A stretch of DNA of 64,000 nucleotides from Gaetbulibacter saemankumensis DSM 17032. Lineage in GTDB: Bacteria; Bacteroidota; Bacteroidia; Flavobacteriales; Flavobacteriaceae. Both the position numbers and the translations under genes were made by a program. Below the pieces are notes generated by a model, which did no database searches, was not told the origin of the DNA, and saw only the letters and a list, made by a program, of their open reading frames with translations. The stretch lies in assembly GCF_000425645.1 (NCBI RefSeq), contig NZ_AUDV01000005.1, forward strand, positions 434,001-498,000, read 5' to 3'. Of this stretch, positions 20,628 to 29,123 are shown one piece after another. Every line of letters starts with the position of its first letter. Positions within the stretch are counted from its first letter, which is position 1.

Positions 20628-22562
20628 TTATAGTTTTATTTCTTCAATTCTTAAGTCATTATATTGTACTAAATACACCGAGCTATTATAGTACCCTCCG
20701 AACAACTCCTTTTTATACCCAAACTTATTTTCTACATATTCAGTTAACGGGCTTTGATTTACCGACATATATAAATCTTCTGAAGTTACTAGGCGAAGTA
20801 CAACATCCATAGTTAAATCAAACCCTTTAACCGCACTTTTATCTGGCGTAATATGATATATAGACTCGTAAGTTTTTATAAAACTATTATTTTCGGAATC
20901 ATTATATGATTTAGCTCCTGTAGCAAATTTAAATTTTAAACGAGATAAATGTTCATTCGAAATATCATCACCTTCAAAAGCGGAATTAAAATGAGTCGTT
21001 GCCAATTCAATTTTAATTTCTTCTAATTCCTTTTCTTCATCTTCCTTTTGAATTAATGACGCCAAAATACTAGTAACATTCGAAGCGAATCCGGCATTCT
21101 GAGTTTCTAAAAACACCAAATTTTCACCAGGTACCAAAACCTCTCGAATATCATCTACCATAACATAATTAGCTTCACGACCTTCCTTATCTTTTCTTGA
21201 ATGTACCAACTTAGCATAATTAAATTCACGTTTTATATCGTTAGCACGTGATTGATTTTTAGAATCTGATATGATAACAATATTTCTAGTAATAGTATCT
21301 GTTTTGATGTAATTTAAAATTTTAGTTTTCAATAAGTCATCTGAAGGCTTCGTCTGAAATACATTATCATGTAATTTTAAATCAGTTCCTATTGGAGAAA
21401 AAACCGGCACATTATATTCCTTAAGAGAGGTAGCTACCTTATCGAACGTCGTTGCAGTTAACGGGCCAATAACAGCATCGACATCTTCAAAGTTATTATC
21501 GTTCATGATTTTAATAACTTCGCTCACCTGGTGCTGTGTATCATATACGTCCACTTTTAAAGACACCCCTATTTTTTTAAGAGAATCAATAGCCACCAAC
21601 ACCCCTGAATAAAAATCTAGTGAGGCATTCAAATAAGGATCTTTCTTAATACTTTGTTTTGTTCCTGATATTGAATCGAAATTTACGCGATTCACACGAA
21701 ACGGTAACATAACCGCAATATGTTTGGTATTAAAATCTGTAATTTTTGAAGCTAAATTAATTTTTTCTGGGTCTACCGACAAACTTCCTAACCCTGATTG
21801 GGTGTAAGGAATCTTTAAAATCATACCTTCTTTAAGTCCACTATCCTTTAATTCTGGATTTAAATTTTCTAACACTTCCTGTTCTAGGCCCAGCTTCAAT
21901 TTTAAACGGTAAAAGCCTTCCTTGGGCAATACCCTATAATAGCTATACTTAGAATCTAGTTGTTTTTCTTCTATCTTTTCAATATTAGGCACCTTAATTT
22001 CCTGTCCAACCTGTAAGGTGTCTCCCATTTCAGGATTTAATTCTTCTAATTCATTAACCGTTAAACCATATTTATATGCAATACGCCATTTACCTTCCTT
22101 AGGTTGTACTGTATATAATTTTGTTTCGGGAACTTCTACAATCGTTTCAACCGTTTTAAACACTGGAATTTGAAGTACATCCCCTTTACGCAATGTATTA
22201 GCATACAGGAATTTATTATACTTCTTTAACTCTTCGGTAGTGACATTATATTCCTTTGATAAACTATACAGGGTTTCTCTTCTATTAACTTTATGTTCTC
22301 TGAAACTTTGTAATTCTCTGGTAACAGTAACTTTTGGAGGTTTAGCTTCAGAAATTGGAATAATTAAAATAGTATGTGGTTTTAAATTCCTTTTAGCATC
22401 TGGATTCAGTTTATAAAGCTGAGATTTCGTTACAAAATATTTTTTTGCTATACTTTCAATCGTCTCACCTTTTTTTACCTGATGCGTACTAAAATTTTGT
22501 GCTTGTAATGTATTTAAACTAAATAATAGAATGAAACTTAAAACTGAAAAGAATTTAATCAT
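20628..22562 (-). CDS. LysM-repeat protein with periplasmic-binding-protein-like domain
   Basis: The 644-residue exported protein has a signal peptide (about residues 1-21, ending LQAQ), then four LysM modules of about 45 residues (near 25-70, 88-133, 146-192 and 204-250). These should bind peptidoglycan. The C-terminal two thirds (about 275-640) looks like a type I periplasmic binding fold ('IAVMLPFRVNRVNFDSI', 'DVDAVIGPLTATTFDKVATS', 'NVPVFSPIGTD'), related to amino-acid ABC transporter binding proteins and LpoA. By analogy it may regulate cell-wall synthesis; that is inference. It sits between guaA and DUF3820, an arrangement I believe is conserved in Flavobacteriaceae. Confidence 0.87.
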   Translation of the reverse strand: MIKFFSVLSFILLFSLNTLQAQNFSTHQVKKGETIESIAKKYFVTKSQLYKLNPDAKRNLKPHTILIIPISEAKPPKVTVTRELQSFREHKVNRRETLYSLSKEYNVTTEELKKYNKFLYANTLRKGDVLQIPVFKTVETIVEVPETKLYTVQPKEGKWRIAYKYGLTVNELEELNPEMGDTLQVGQEIKVPNIEKIEEKQLDSKYSYYRVLPKEGFYRLKLKLGLEQEVLENLNPELKDSGLKEGMILKIPYTQSGLGSLSVDPEKINLASKITDFNTKHIAVMLPFRVNRVNFDSISGTKQSIKKDPYLNASLDFYSGVLVAIDSLKKIGVSLKVDVYDTQHQVSEVIKIMNDNNFEDVDAVIGPLTATTFDKVATSLKEYNVPVFSPIGTDLKLHDNVFQTKPSDDLLKTKILNYIKTDTITRNIVIISDSKNQSRANDIKREFNYAKLVHSRKDKEGREANYVMVDDIREVLVPGENLVFLETQNAGFASNVTSILASLIQKEDEEKELEEIKIELATTHFNSAFEGDDISNEHLSRLKFKFATGAKSYNDSENNSFIKTYESIYHITPDKSAVKGFDLTMDVVLRLVTSEDLYMSVNQSPLTEYVENKFGYKKELFGGYYNSSVYLVQYNDLRIEEIKL

Positions 22563-22610
22563 TGAATATATTTTTACTGGTTTAAATAGATGAAATACCT
22601 CATACTACTT

Positions 22611-22671
22611 AAAAAGAAACTTTACCTTTTCTATAACATATAATATGCCAAAAATAGAAAAGATAAAGTTC
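22611..22671 (-). terminator. Long stem-loop, probable terminator of guaA
   Basis: A 16-bp inverted repeat with a single mismatch (22618-22633 and 22655-22670) and a 21-base loop is followed on the minus strand by TTTCTTTTTAAG. It lies about 115 bases after the guaA stop and 56 bases before the LysM-gene start. A TATTTTTG box (22656-22649) inside it could also be the -7 element of the LysM gene. Confidence 0.6.
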
Positions 22672-22784
22672 ATATGATAAATATTATTTCGATTTTCCTT
22701 TTAATATACGATAGACGCCTAGCAAAAAGACTATTCAAAACAATATAATTTATTTAACATCACAACGGACGTTATAACGGAATA

Positions 22785-24320
22785 CTATTCCCACTCTATA
22801 GTTGCAGGCGGTTTAGAACTTATATCATATACGACTCTATTCACACCTTTAACTTTATTTATAATTTCATTTGATGTTTTTTGTAAAAACTCATACGGTA
22901 AATTAACCCAATCAGCCGTCATACCATCAGTACTTTCTACAGCTCTAAGAGCCACACATTTTTCATATGTACGCTCATCACCCATAACACCAACACTATT
23001 AACAGGCAGTAACATAGCACCAGCTTGCCACACCTTATCGTATAAACCCCAAGATTTTAAACCATTAATAAAAATGGCATCTACCTCTTGAAGGATACGC
23101 ACTTTTTCTGCGGTGATATCGCCCAAAATACGAATTCCTAGTCCTGGTCCAGGGAATGGGTGGCGTCCTAATAATTCAGGATCAATACCCAATGTTGCAC
23201 CTACACGTCTTACTTCATCTTTAAAGATAGCTCGCAATGGTTCAACAATTTTAAGCTTCATAAAATCTGGTAAACCACCCACATTATGATGACTCTTAAT
23301 CGTTGCCGATGGCCCTCCAGTAGCAGATACACTCTCGATAACGTCCGGGTAAATAGTTCCCTGTGCTAACCATTTAACATCCGTTAATTTATGAGCTTCA
23401 TCATCGAAAACTTCGATAAAGGCATTACCAATAGCTTTACGTTTTTTCTCAGGATCTTCTATTCCCGCTAAAGCAGCAAGAAAACGCTCTGAAGCATCAA
23501 CACCTTTTACGTTAAGCCCCATACCTTTATATTGATTTAGAACGCTTTCAAATTCATTTTTACGCAATAAACCATTATTCACAAAAATACAGTAAAGATT
23601 CTCTCCTATTGCTTTATTAAGAAGAACGGCTGCTACCGTAGAATCTACACCTCCTGAAAGTCCTAAAACAACTTTATCATTTCCTACTTTCTCTTTAATA
23701 GCTTCTACCGTTTCTTCAACAAATGAATCTGGGGTCCAATCCTGATTAACACCTGCAATACTCACTAAAAAGTTCTCCAATAACTGTTTTCCATCTGTAG
23801 AATGATATACCTCTGGATGAAATTGAATAGCATAAGTTTCTTCACCATTAATTCTGTAAGCCGCATTCTCTACATCATGCGTACTCGCAATTAAAACCCC
23901 ATTTTCAGGTAACTTTTTAATGGTATCACTATGACTCATCCAAACTTGACTTCCTGTGTGGATATGTGCAAAAAACGGCTCATTACCTTTTATAAAAGAC
24001 AAATTAGCTCTTCCATACTCTCTGGTATTTGAAGGAGCCACTTCACCTCCTGAAAAATGCGCTAAATACTGAGCACCGTAACACACAGCTAACAAGGGCT
24101 TTACCCCTCTAATACCTGATAAATCTGGATGTAAAGCGTCTTCTCCTCTTACAGAGTTCGGACTACCAGAAAGTATTACAGCCTTGTAGCTATCTAAATC
24201 GGTTGGAATTTTGTTAAATGGATGTATTTCGGAGTATATGTTGAGTTCCCTAACTCGACGAGCAATAAGTTGTGTATATTGCGATCCGAAGTCTAATATT
24301 AGTACCTTATCGTGTTGCAT
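22785..24320 (-). CDS. guaA: GMP synthase (glutamine-hydrolysing)
   Basis: The enzyme aminates XMP to GMP. From the ATG at 24320 it has 511 residues; a TTG two codons upstream is less likely. The class I glutamine amidotransferase domain (about 1-190) has Cys80 in '[11 protein letters not shown]' and the His-Glu pair in '[10 protein letters not shown]'. The ATP-pyrophosphatase domain (about 200-390) has the PP-loop '[16 protein letters not shown]'. The C-terminal dimerisation domain ends with the invariant 'KPPATIEWE'. Order and length are normal. It lies 61 bases downstream of the decarboxylase gene on the same strand. Confidence 0.98.
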   Translation of the reverse strand: MQHDKVLILDFGSQYTQLIARRVRELNIYSEIHPFNKIPTDLDSYKAVILSGSPNSVRGEDALHPDLSGIRGVKPLLAVCYGAQYLAHFSGGEVAPSNTREYGRANLSFIKGNEPFFAHIHTGSQVWMSHSDTIKKLPENGVLIASTHDVENAAYRINGEETYAIQFHPEVYHSTDGKQLLENFLVSIAGVNQDWTPDSFVEETVEAIKEKVGNDKVVLGLSGGVDSTVAAVLLNKAIGENLYCIFVNNGLLRKNEFESVLNQYKGMGLNVKGVDASERFLAALAGIEDPEKKRKAIGNAFIEVFDDEAHKLTDVKWLAQGTIYPDVIESVSATGGPSATIKSHHNVGGLPDFMKLKIVEPLRAIFKDEVRRVGATLGIDPELLGRHPFPGPGLGIRILGDITAEKVRILQEVDAIFINGLKSWGLYDKVWQAGAMLLPVNSVGVMGDERTYEKCVALRAVESTDGMTADWVNLPYEFLQKTSNEIINKVKGVNRVVYDISSKPPATIEWE

Positions 24321-24381
24321 GCGCAAAAATAATAATTGATTTTAGAATGACGAATTTCGTGCTCCTTTTTTTAATTTATTT

Positions 24382-25755
24382 CTAAGCCATAGAGTCTAAA
24401 ATCTGTTCGATATCTTCCTCTAATGTATCTGGGTTAATAAAACAAAAACGCGAAACCGTCTCAAAACTGTCACCAGTTTTCCATTTAGTAGGTGTTACCA
24501 AGGCAAACCCTTTTCTGTGGTTTTCGTATGTCCAATGTGTATAATCTTCAGGTTTCCACCCTATTCTTCTGTAAAGCACACAAGATAATCCAGGCTCTCG
24601 AACCAACTCTACATAGGGGCGTGCCTCAATCATTTCGGCTGCTTTATGCGCTAATTCAATACCACGCTCAACAGCTTCCTTATATTTATTAGTTCCGTGC
24701 ATTGCTAACGAGAACCATAAAGGCAACCCTCTAACACGTCTTGTTAATTGTATTTGGTAATCGGTAGGATTAAATCCGTGAGCGCCTTCATCTTTAAAAA
24801 TATCCAGGTAAGAGCCTTCCTGAGAATGTGCTTTTTTTGCCAATTCCGGGTTTTTATAGATTACCGCCCCACAATCGTAAGGTGAGAACAACCATTTATG
24901 TGGATCGATGGTTATACTATCAGCCTTTTCAATACCATTAAATAAATGTCTAACAGAATCGGCTAACAAGGCACCTCCTCCATAAGCAGCATCGACATGA
25001 AACCAAAGATTTTCTCTTTCACAAATGTTTGCAATACCATCTAAATCATCAACAATCCCAGCATTGGTAGTTCCTCCAGTAGCCACAATAGCAAATAAAC
25101 GCTGACGCTGTTGAGGCGTTAATTGTTTAAGAGTTTCTTCTAACTCAGGCGTTTCTAAACGATCTTCAGTATCAACTAAAAGCACATCAATATCAGCCAC
25201 TTTAGCCATGGCTTTAATTGACGAATGCGCTCCGATGGAGGTTATAATTAATCCTTTTTCTTTTTGATGTGCTTCATCAAGACGACGCCAATTCTCTCTG
25301 GCAGCAACTATAGCCGAAAGGTTAGCCGCTGTACCACCACTAGTAAAAACTCCAAAGGCTCCTTCTGGCAAACCGGTTAACGACACCATCCAACGCATGG
25401 CTTCGTTCTCACAAAAAATACCACCGGCACCTTCCATCCAATAAGCTCCATGAATACTAGAGGCCGATGTTACTAAATCGAACATAACCGCTGCTCTGGT
25501 TGGTGATGCTGGAACAAAAGCTAAATGCCTAGGGTGATCGGCAGGCACATTTGCCTTATTTAAATGCTTCTTCCACAAATTAAAAGCCATCTCACCTCCA
25601 ATACCATCTTCAGTAATCGTTTCTCCAACTAATGCCTTTAATTCCTCTGCCTTTTTAGGCTTTCCAATTTTCGTGTTTGTAGATGAAATTCTATCAATAG
25701 AATATTTCATGACGTCTAAGGTCATTTCTACAAGCTCCATATCAATTTTATGCAT
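24382..25755 (-). CDS. PLP-dependent group II decarboxylase
   Basis: The 457-residue enzyme belongs to the group II amino-acid decarboxylases (aspartate aminotransferase fold) that include glutamate, aromatic-L-amino-acid, tyrosine and 2,4-diaminobutyrate decarboxylases. 'WFHVDAAYGGGALLADS' holds the PLP-contacting Asp, and Lys287 in 'SITIDPHKWLFSPYDCG' should bind PLP. 'FGVFTSGGTAANLSAIVAAR' is the phosphate-binding loop. The substrate cannot be deduced. It starts six bases after the bshC stop, so the two genes are almost surely co-transcribed. That makes a link with cysteine or thiol metabolism (for example aspartate or cysteine-sulfinate decarboxylation) worth considering, but unproven. 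Confidence 0.88.
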   Translation of the reverse strand: MHKIDMELVEMTLDVMKYSIDRISSTNTKIGKPKKAEELKALVGETITEDGIGGEMAFNLWKKHLNKANVPADHPRHLAFVPASPTRAAVMFDLVTSASSIHGAYWMEGAGGIFCENEAMRWMVSLTGLPEGAFGVFTSGGTAANLSAIVAARENWRRLDEAHQKEKGLIITSIGAHSSIKAMAKVADIDVLLVDTEDRLETPELEETLKQLTPQQRQRLFAIVATGGTTNAGIVDDLDGIANICERENLWFHVDAAYGGGALLADSVRHLFNGIEKADSITIDPHKWLFSPYDCGAVIYKNPELAKKAHSQEGSYLDIFKDEGAHGFNPTDYQIQLTRRVRGLPLWFSLAMHGTNKYKEAVERGIELAHKAAEMIEARPYVELVREPGLSCVLYRRIGWKPEDYTHWTYENHRKGFALVTPTKWKTGDSFETVSRFCFINPDTLEEDIEQILDSMA

Positions 25756-25761
25756 GCTTGA

Positions 25762-27372
25762 CTATAAATTTAAAAGTATAAATTCTTTTTTTAAAGGGTT
25801 AAGATTTTTTATAAGTTGTGGTATAAGCTCCGTGCCATACTCTAAATAAAATTCAGAAAAATTGGTATTGCGTTCCTGCAACCCTTGATTTGGGAATAGT
25901 TGATTTTGTATATCGGTCATTCTAGAAACCTGATCTTTAAGCTTACGCTTTTGTGCTTTCAACAAACGTTTTTCTAAGTTTTCTAGTCCTTTAATTTGTT
26001 TTGTTTCTTGAGCTTTTACTGCTCCGACAAAAGACCTATCGGTTTGTTCTGCCAATAGGTACAAATTTTCGAATTGTTGTTTTAAATACAACTTTTGTTC
26101 TGAGAAATCGATATCTATATTCGATATTTCACGTACCTTTTTATTAATTAAAGCATCCCGTTTTAGAAAAATATCTTCATTGGAAATATTTAACTTCTCA
26201 AGCTTATTCTGCTGTTTCTCAGAACTTATTAATACAGAATTTCTTAGCAGCAGTATAGGAAACGGTATATTAACAGCTTCAAATAAAGCTTTTAATTGAA
26301 ACCAATAAGCTAACTCACCACCCCCACCTATATAACAAAGGTTGGGTAAAATAACCTCCTGATACAATGGACGCATAATTACGTTTGGTGAAAATTGCTC
26401 TGGATGCTTCTTCAAAATTTCCTTTATTTCAGAAGAACTCCAAACAAGATCCGTATTTAAAACTCGATACTGATTGTTTTCAAAAACAATACGTTCTCGA
26501 ATATTATCTGCTATATAAAATAAGTTTATCTCTCTTGGATTTACCTGTATGCCATAGGGTTGATCTGGTAAATTATTTATAACCTCATTAGTAGCGCTTA
26601 CATGTTCAAAAGAAATCTGATTAAACAATTCATCTTGCATGAACGGTAAAAATAATTTCTTTAACCGGGCTTCATTAGCATCAATAATAACCAAGCCATA
26701 ATCCTTAAACAGTTCATTAGCCAATACTCTTGTTGCATCGGCCAGATTATTATGGTTTAAATAGGATTTTTTAAAAAGGTTTTTTAAAGTTTCGGCATTT
26801 GTACTACCACCAAGTTCCTGCTTAAACAATTGGAAAACCTCCTCTAAACCTTCTGTATTTAATTCACCTACGGGTCCACTGGCTGCCTTATTCCAATGAA
26901 TCTTTTTACCCTTAAAATTAAAGTAATTAATTTCCTCGAAATCATGATCTTCTGTCGCCATCCAATATACCGGAACAAAATTATATTCCGGATATTTGGT
27001 TTTTAATTCCTTTGCTAGATTAATAGCAGAAACAATTTTATAAAGAAAATAAAGGGGGCCGGTAAATAAGTTTAATTGATGCCCTGTTGTGATTGTAAAC
27101 GTAGTTCCCGATTGTAAACTTTCAATATTATCAAGCGTTTCTTCTGAAGTGTCAATTGCGGAATATTGATCTTTTAAAACAGATACTAGTACAGCCCTAT
27201 GGTCCTCATTTAAATAATGAGCATTTATTTTCTCTTCAATTTGAAACTTGAAGTTCTCAATATTAGGATACCGATTATAAAGCGCTGACAATTGCGGGTT
27301 CTCATCTAAATAATCACAAATCAGTGATGAAAAGTAACCTGTTTTTTTAAATGAAATTCCGCTTACAGTCAT
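25762..27372 (-). CDS. bshC: Bacillithiol biosynthesis cysteine-adding enzyme BshC
   Basis: This 536-residue enzyme performs the last step of bacillithiol synthesis, joining cysteine to glucosamine-malate. Typical segments are 'FTITTGHQLNLFTGPLYFLYKI' (here cut to its core, TGHQLNLFTGPLYF), 'FVPVYWMATEDHDFEEINYF' and 'LPNLCYIGGGGELAYWFQLK'. A coiled-coil section lies in the last 120 residues, as in the family. It shows that the organism makes bacillithiol as its low-molecular-weight thiol; bshA and bshB are not in the window. The PLP decarboxylase gene follows directly in an operon. Confidence 0.95.
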   Translation of the reverse strand: MTVSGISFKKTGYFSSLICDYLDENPQLSALYNRYPNIENFKFQIEEKINAHYLNEDHRAVLVSVLKDQYSAIDTSEETLDNIESLQSGTTFTITTGHQLNLFTGPLYFLYKIVSAINLAKELKTKYPEYNFVPVYWMATEDHDFEEINYFNFKGKKIHWNKAASGPVGELNTEGLEEVFQLFKQELGGSTNAETLKNLFKKSYLNHNNLADATRVLANELFKDYGLVIIDANEARLKKLFLPFMQDELFNQISFEHVSATNEVINNLPDQPYGIQVNPREINLFYIADNIRERIVFENNQYRVLNTDLVWSSSEIKEILKKHPEQFSPNVIMRPLYQEVILPNLCYIGGGGELAYWFQLKALFEAVNIPFPILLLRNSVLISSEKQQNKLEKLNISNEDIFLKRDALINKKVREISNIDIDFSEQKLYLKQQFENLYLLAEQTDRSFVGAVKAQETKQIKGLENLEKRLLKAQKRKLKDQVSRMTDIQNQLFPNQGLQERNTNFSEFYLEYGTELIPQLIKNLNPLKKEFILLNL

Positions 27373-27606
27373 AATTATTTTTACAAACTTATGAGGGTGT
27401 AAATATACAGTTAATAAGATTTTAAAATCTAAAAATTTCGTTAAGAGTTTAATTACAACTTATGTGTTTCAAATTATTAACAATTCAAACCACAAACACA
27501 TAACCACATAAATCACAACACATTACATCAATTTCAATTAAAAAAATTATGACTTCATTCCATTTTTTCGTAAATTATAGCTGATTCTCCCACAAGATTT
27601 TTGGTC

Positions 27607-28866
27607 ATGAAAACAAAACATTTTATAAACCTACTAACCATCTGCGTTTCCTTAACATTAGGGACCTTCATGAGTTATGCTCAAGGTGAAGAAGCCGTTA
27701 AAGAAATTACTGGCCTCGTTATTGATGCCGAAACTCATGAACCCTTGATGTTCTCGGATCTCGTTATTAACGGATCTAATATTAGTACGGTATCCAATTC
27801 TGATGGAGAATTTATTTTAAAAATTCCTATTTCCTATTCAGAAAAAAATATAACCATTTCAAGATTGGGTTACGGAAAAAAATTCATTCCTATTTCGTCT
27901 ATTGGAAGAAATTATAAAATAGAACTTGACCCTATTTTAACCCAATTGCAACCTGTTGAGATTACCGCACTAAAAGATGCTAAGGCTTTATTTATAGAAT
28001 GTTTAAAAAACAAACATTCTATTTACAATAACGACCATACGGTTATGACGGCGTTTTACAGAGAAACCATAAAAAAAAGACGTAAAAATGCATCCCTTTC
28101 GGAAGCTATTGTACAAATTCATAAACGCCCATATAATAGTACGAGACAAGATGCCATTAACTTAATAAAAGCCAGAAAAAACACCAATTATGACCGTTTA
28201 GATACCATAGCCTTAAAACTACAAGGTGGACCTTTTAGTAATTTATATACTGACATTATTAAGTACCCGGAATACATTTTTACAGAAGAAGATATTCCTC
28301 TTTATAATTTTAGCTACGATAAATCAACCCGGAACGACAACAACCTCATATATGTTATTAATTTTAAACAAAAACCTCATATTCAGGCGCCACTGTTCTA
28401 TGGTAAACTATATATAGACGCTAAAACTTTAGCCCTTACCAGTGCAGTTTTCAGCCTAAATGTTGAAAACAAAGAATTATCAAGTCGAATGTATGTTCGC
28501 AAGAAACCTAAAAAGGTTGATGTATATCCTACCGAAGCCAATTATCGCGTGAACTACAGAACTCAGAACGGCAAATGGTATTATTCTTACAGCAATATAC
28601 TGCTTACTTTTAAAGTAAACTGGAAAGGAAAACTATTTAATAGTACATATACTCTTAATAGTGAAATGGCCGTTACCGACTGGGAAGTTTCCAATACAAA
28701 ATTAGCTGATATTAGACAAAATATTATTCGCCCCAACACCATTCTAACCGATAAGGTTTCCGGATTTAGAGATCCCGAATTTTGGGGAAAATATAATATT
28801 ATAGAACCTGATAAAACCATAGAAACGGCCATTAAAAAAATCCAAAGACAACTCAATAAAAGTTAA
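27607..28866 (+). CDS. Carboxypeptidase-regulatory-like domain protein, exported
   Basis: The product (419 residues from the ATG at 27607; a TTG two codons upstream is unlikely) has a signal peptide ending 'FMSYAQ'. A carboxypeptidase D regulatory-like (CarboxypepD_reg) beta-sandwich follows at about residues 35-115: 'ITGLVIDAETHEPLMFSDLV' and 'ISRLGYGKKFIPI'. The remaining 300 residues form a beta-rich region found downstream of this domain in many Flavobacterial envelope proteins, with no TonB-receptor plug or barrel. A second, related protein lies at 36289-37758. It is probably periplasmic or outer-membrane associated. Function is unknown. Confidence 0.8.
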   Translation: MKTKHFINLLTICVSLTLGTFMSYAQGEEAVKEITGLVIDAETHEPLMFSDLVINGSNISTVSNSDGEFILKIPISYSEKNITISRLGYGKKFIPISSIGRNYKIELDPILTQLQPVEITALKDAKALFIECLKNKHSIYNNDHTVMTAFYRETIKKRRKNASLSEAIVQIHKRPYNSTRQDAINLIKARKNTNYDRLDTIALKLQGGPFSNLYTDIIKYPEYIFTEEDIPLYNFSYDKSTRNDNNLIYVINFKQKPHIQAPLFYGKLYIDAKTLALTSAVFSLNVENKELSSRMYVRKKPKKVDVYPTEANYRVNYRTQNGKWYYSYSNILLTFKVNWKGKLFNSTYTLNSEMAVTDWEVSNTKLADIRQNIIRPNTILTDKVSGFRDPEFWGKYNIIEPDKTIETAIKKIQRQLNKS

Positions 28867-28879
28867 CAATTTAAAGATC

Positions 28880-29110
28880 AACCGTCGTAACCTATCTGTT
28901 CCCACTCCTTACATGCATAATGGTGTCTATAATACATTAGAGGAGGTTATTGATTTTTATAATAAAGGTGGCGGTAAAGGCTTAGGTTTTGATATGGTTC
29001 ATCAAACACTACCCTTCGATGAATTAAATTTAACTATCGAAGAACAAAAAAGTATAGTAGCCTTTTTAAAGACTCTTACTGATACCGATATTACAAACAA
29101 CTCTTATTAA
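28880..29110 (+). pseudogene. C-terminal remnant of a di-haem cytochrome c peroxidase (MauG-like)
   Basis: In the frame of the ATG at 28913, sequence similarity begins upstream of that codon: 'RRNLSVPTPYMHNGVYNTLE', then 'EVIDFYNKGGGKGLG' and 'TLPFDELNLTIEEQKSIVAF'. This is the end of bacterial di-haem cytochrome c peroxidase family proteins, where the PYMHNG motif supplies the distal Met ligand of a haem. The haem-binding CxxCH motifs and about 250 upstream residues are missing, because the upstream sequence is the 3' end of the preceding gene in another frame. Fusion by deletion is the simplest explanation. The ATG at 28913 would give a 65-residue peptide, but function is unlikely. Confidence 0.75.
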
Positions 29111-29123
29111 AAAAGAGTTGTTT
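29095..29123. terminator. Bidirectional hairpin overlapping the end of parC
   Basis: A perfect 11-bp inverted repeat (AAACAACTCTT at 29095-29105, AAGAGTTGTTT at 29113-29123) with a 7-base loop overlaps the last codons and stop of parC on one strand and the end of the cytochrome remnant on the other. A T-rich tail follows on both strands, so it can end transcription in both directions. Confidence 0.65.
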
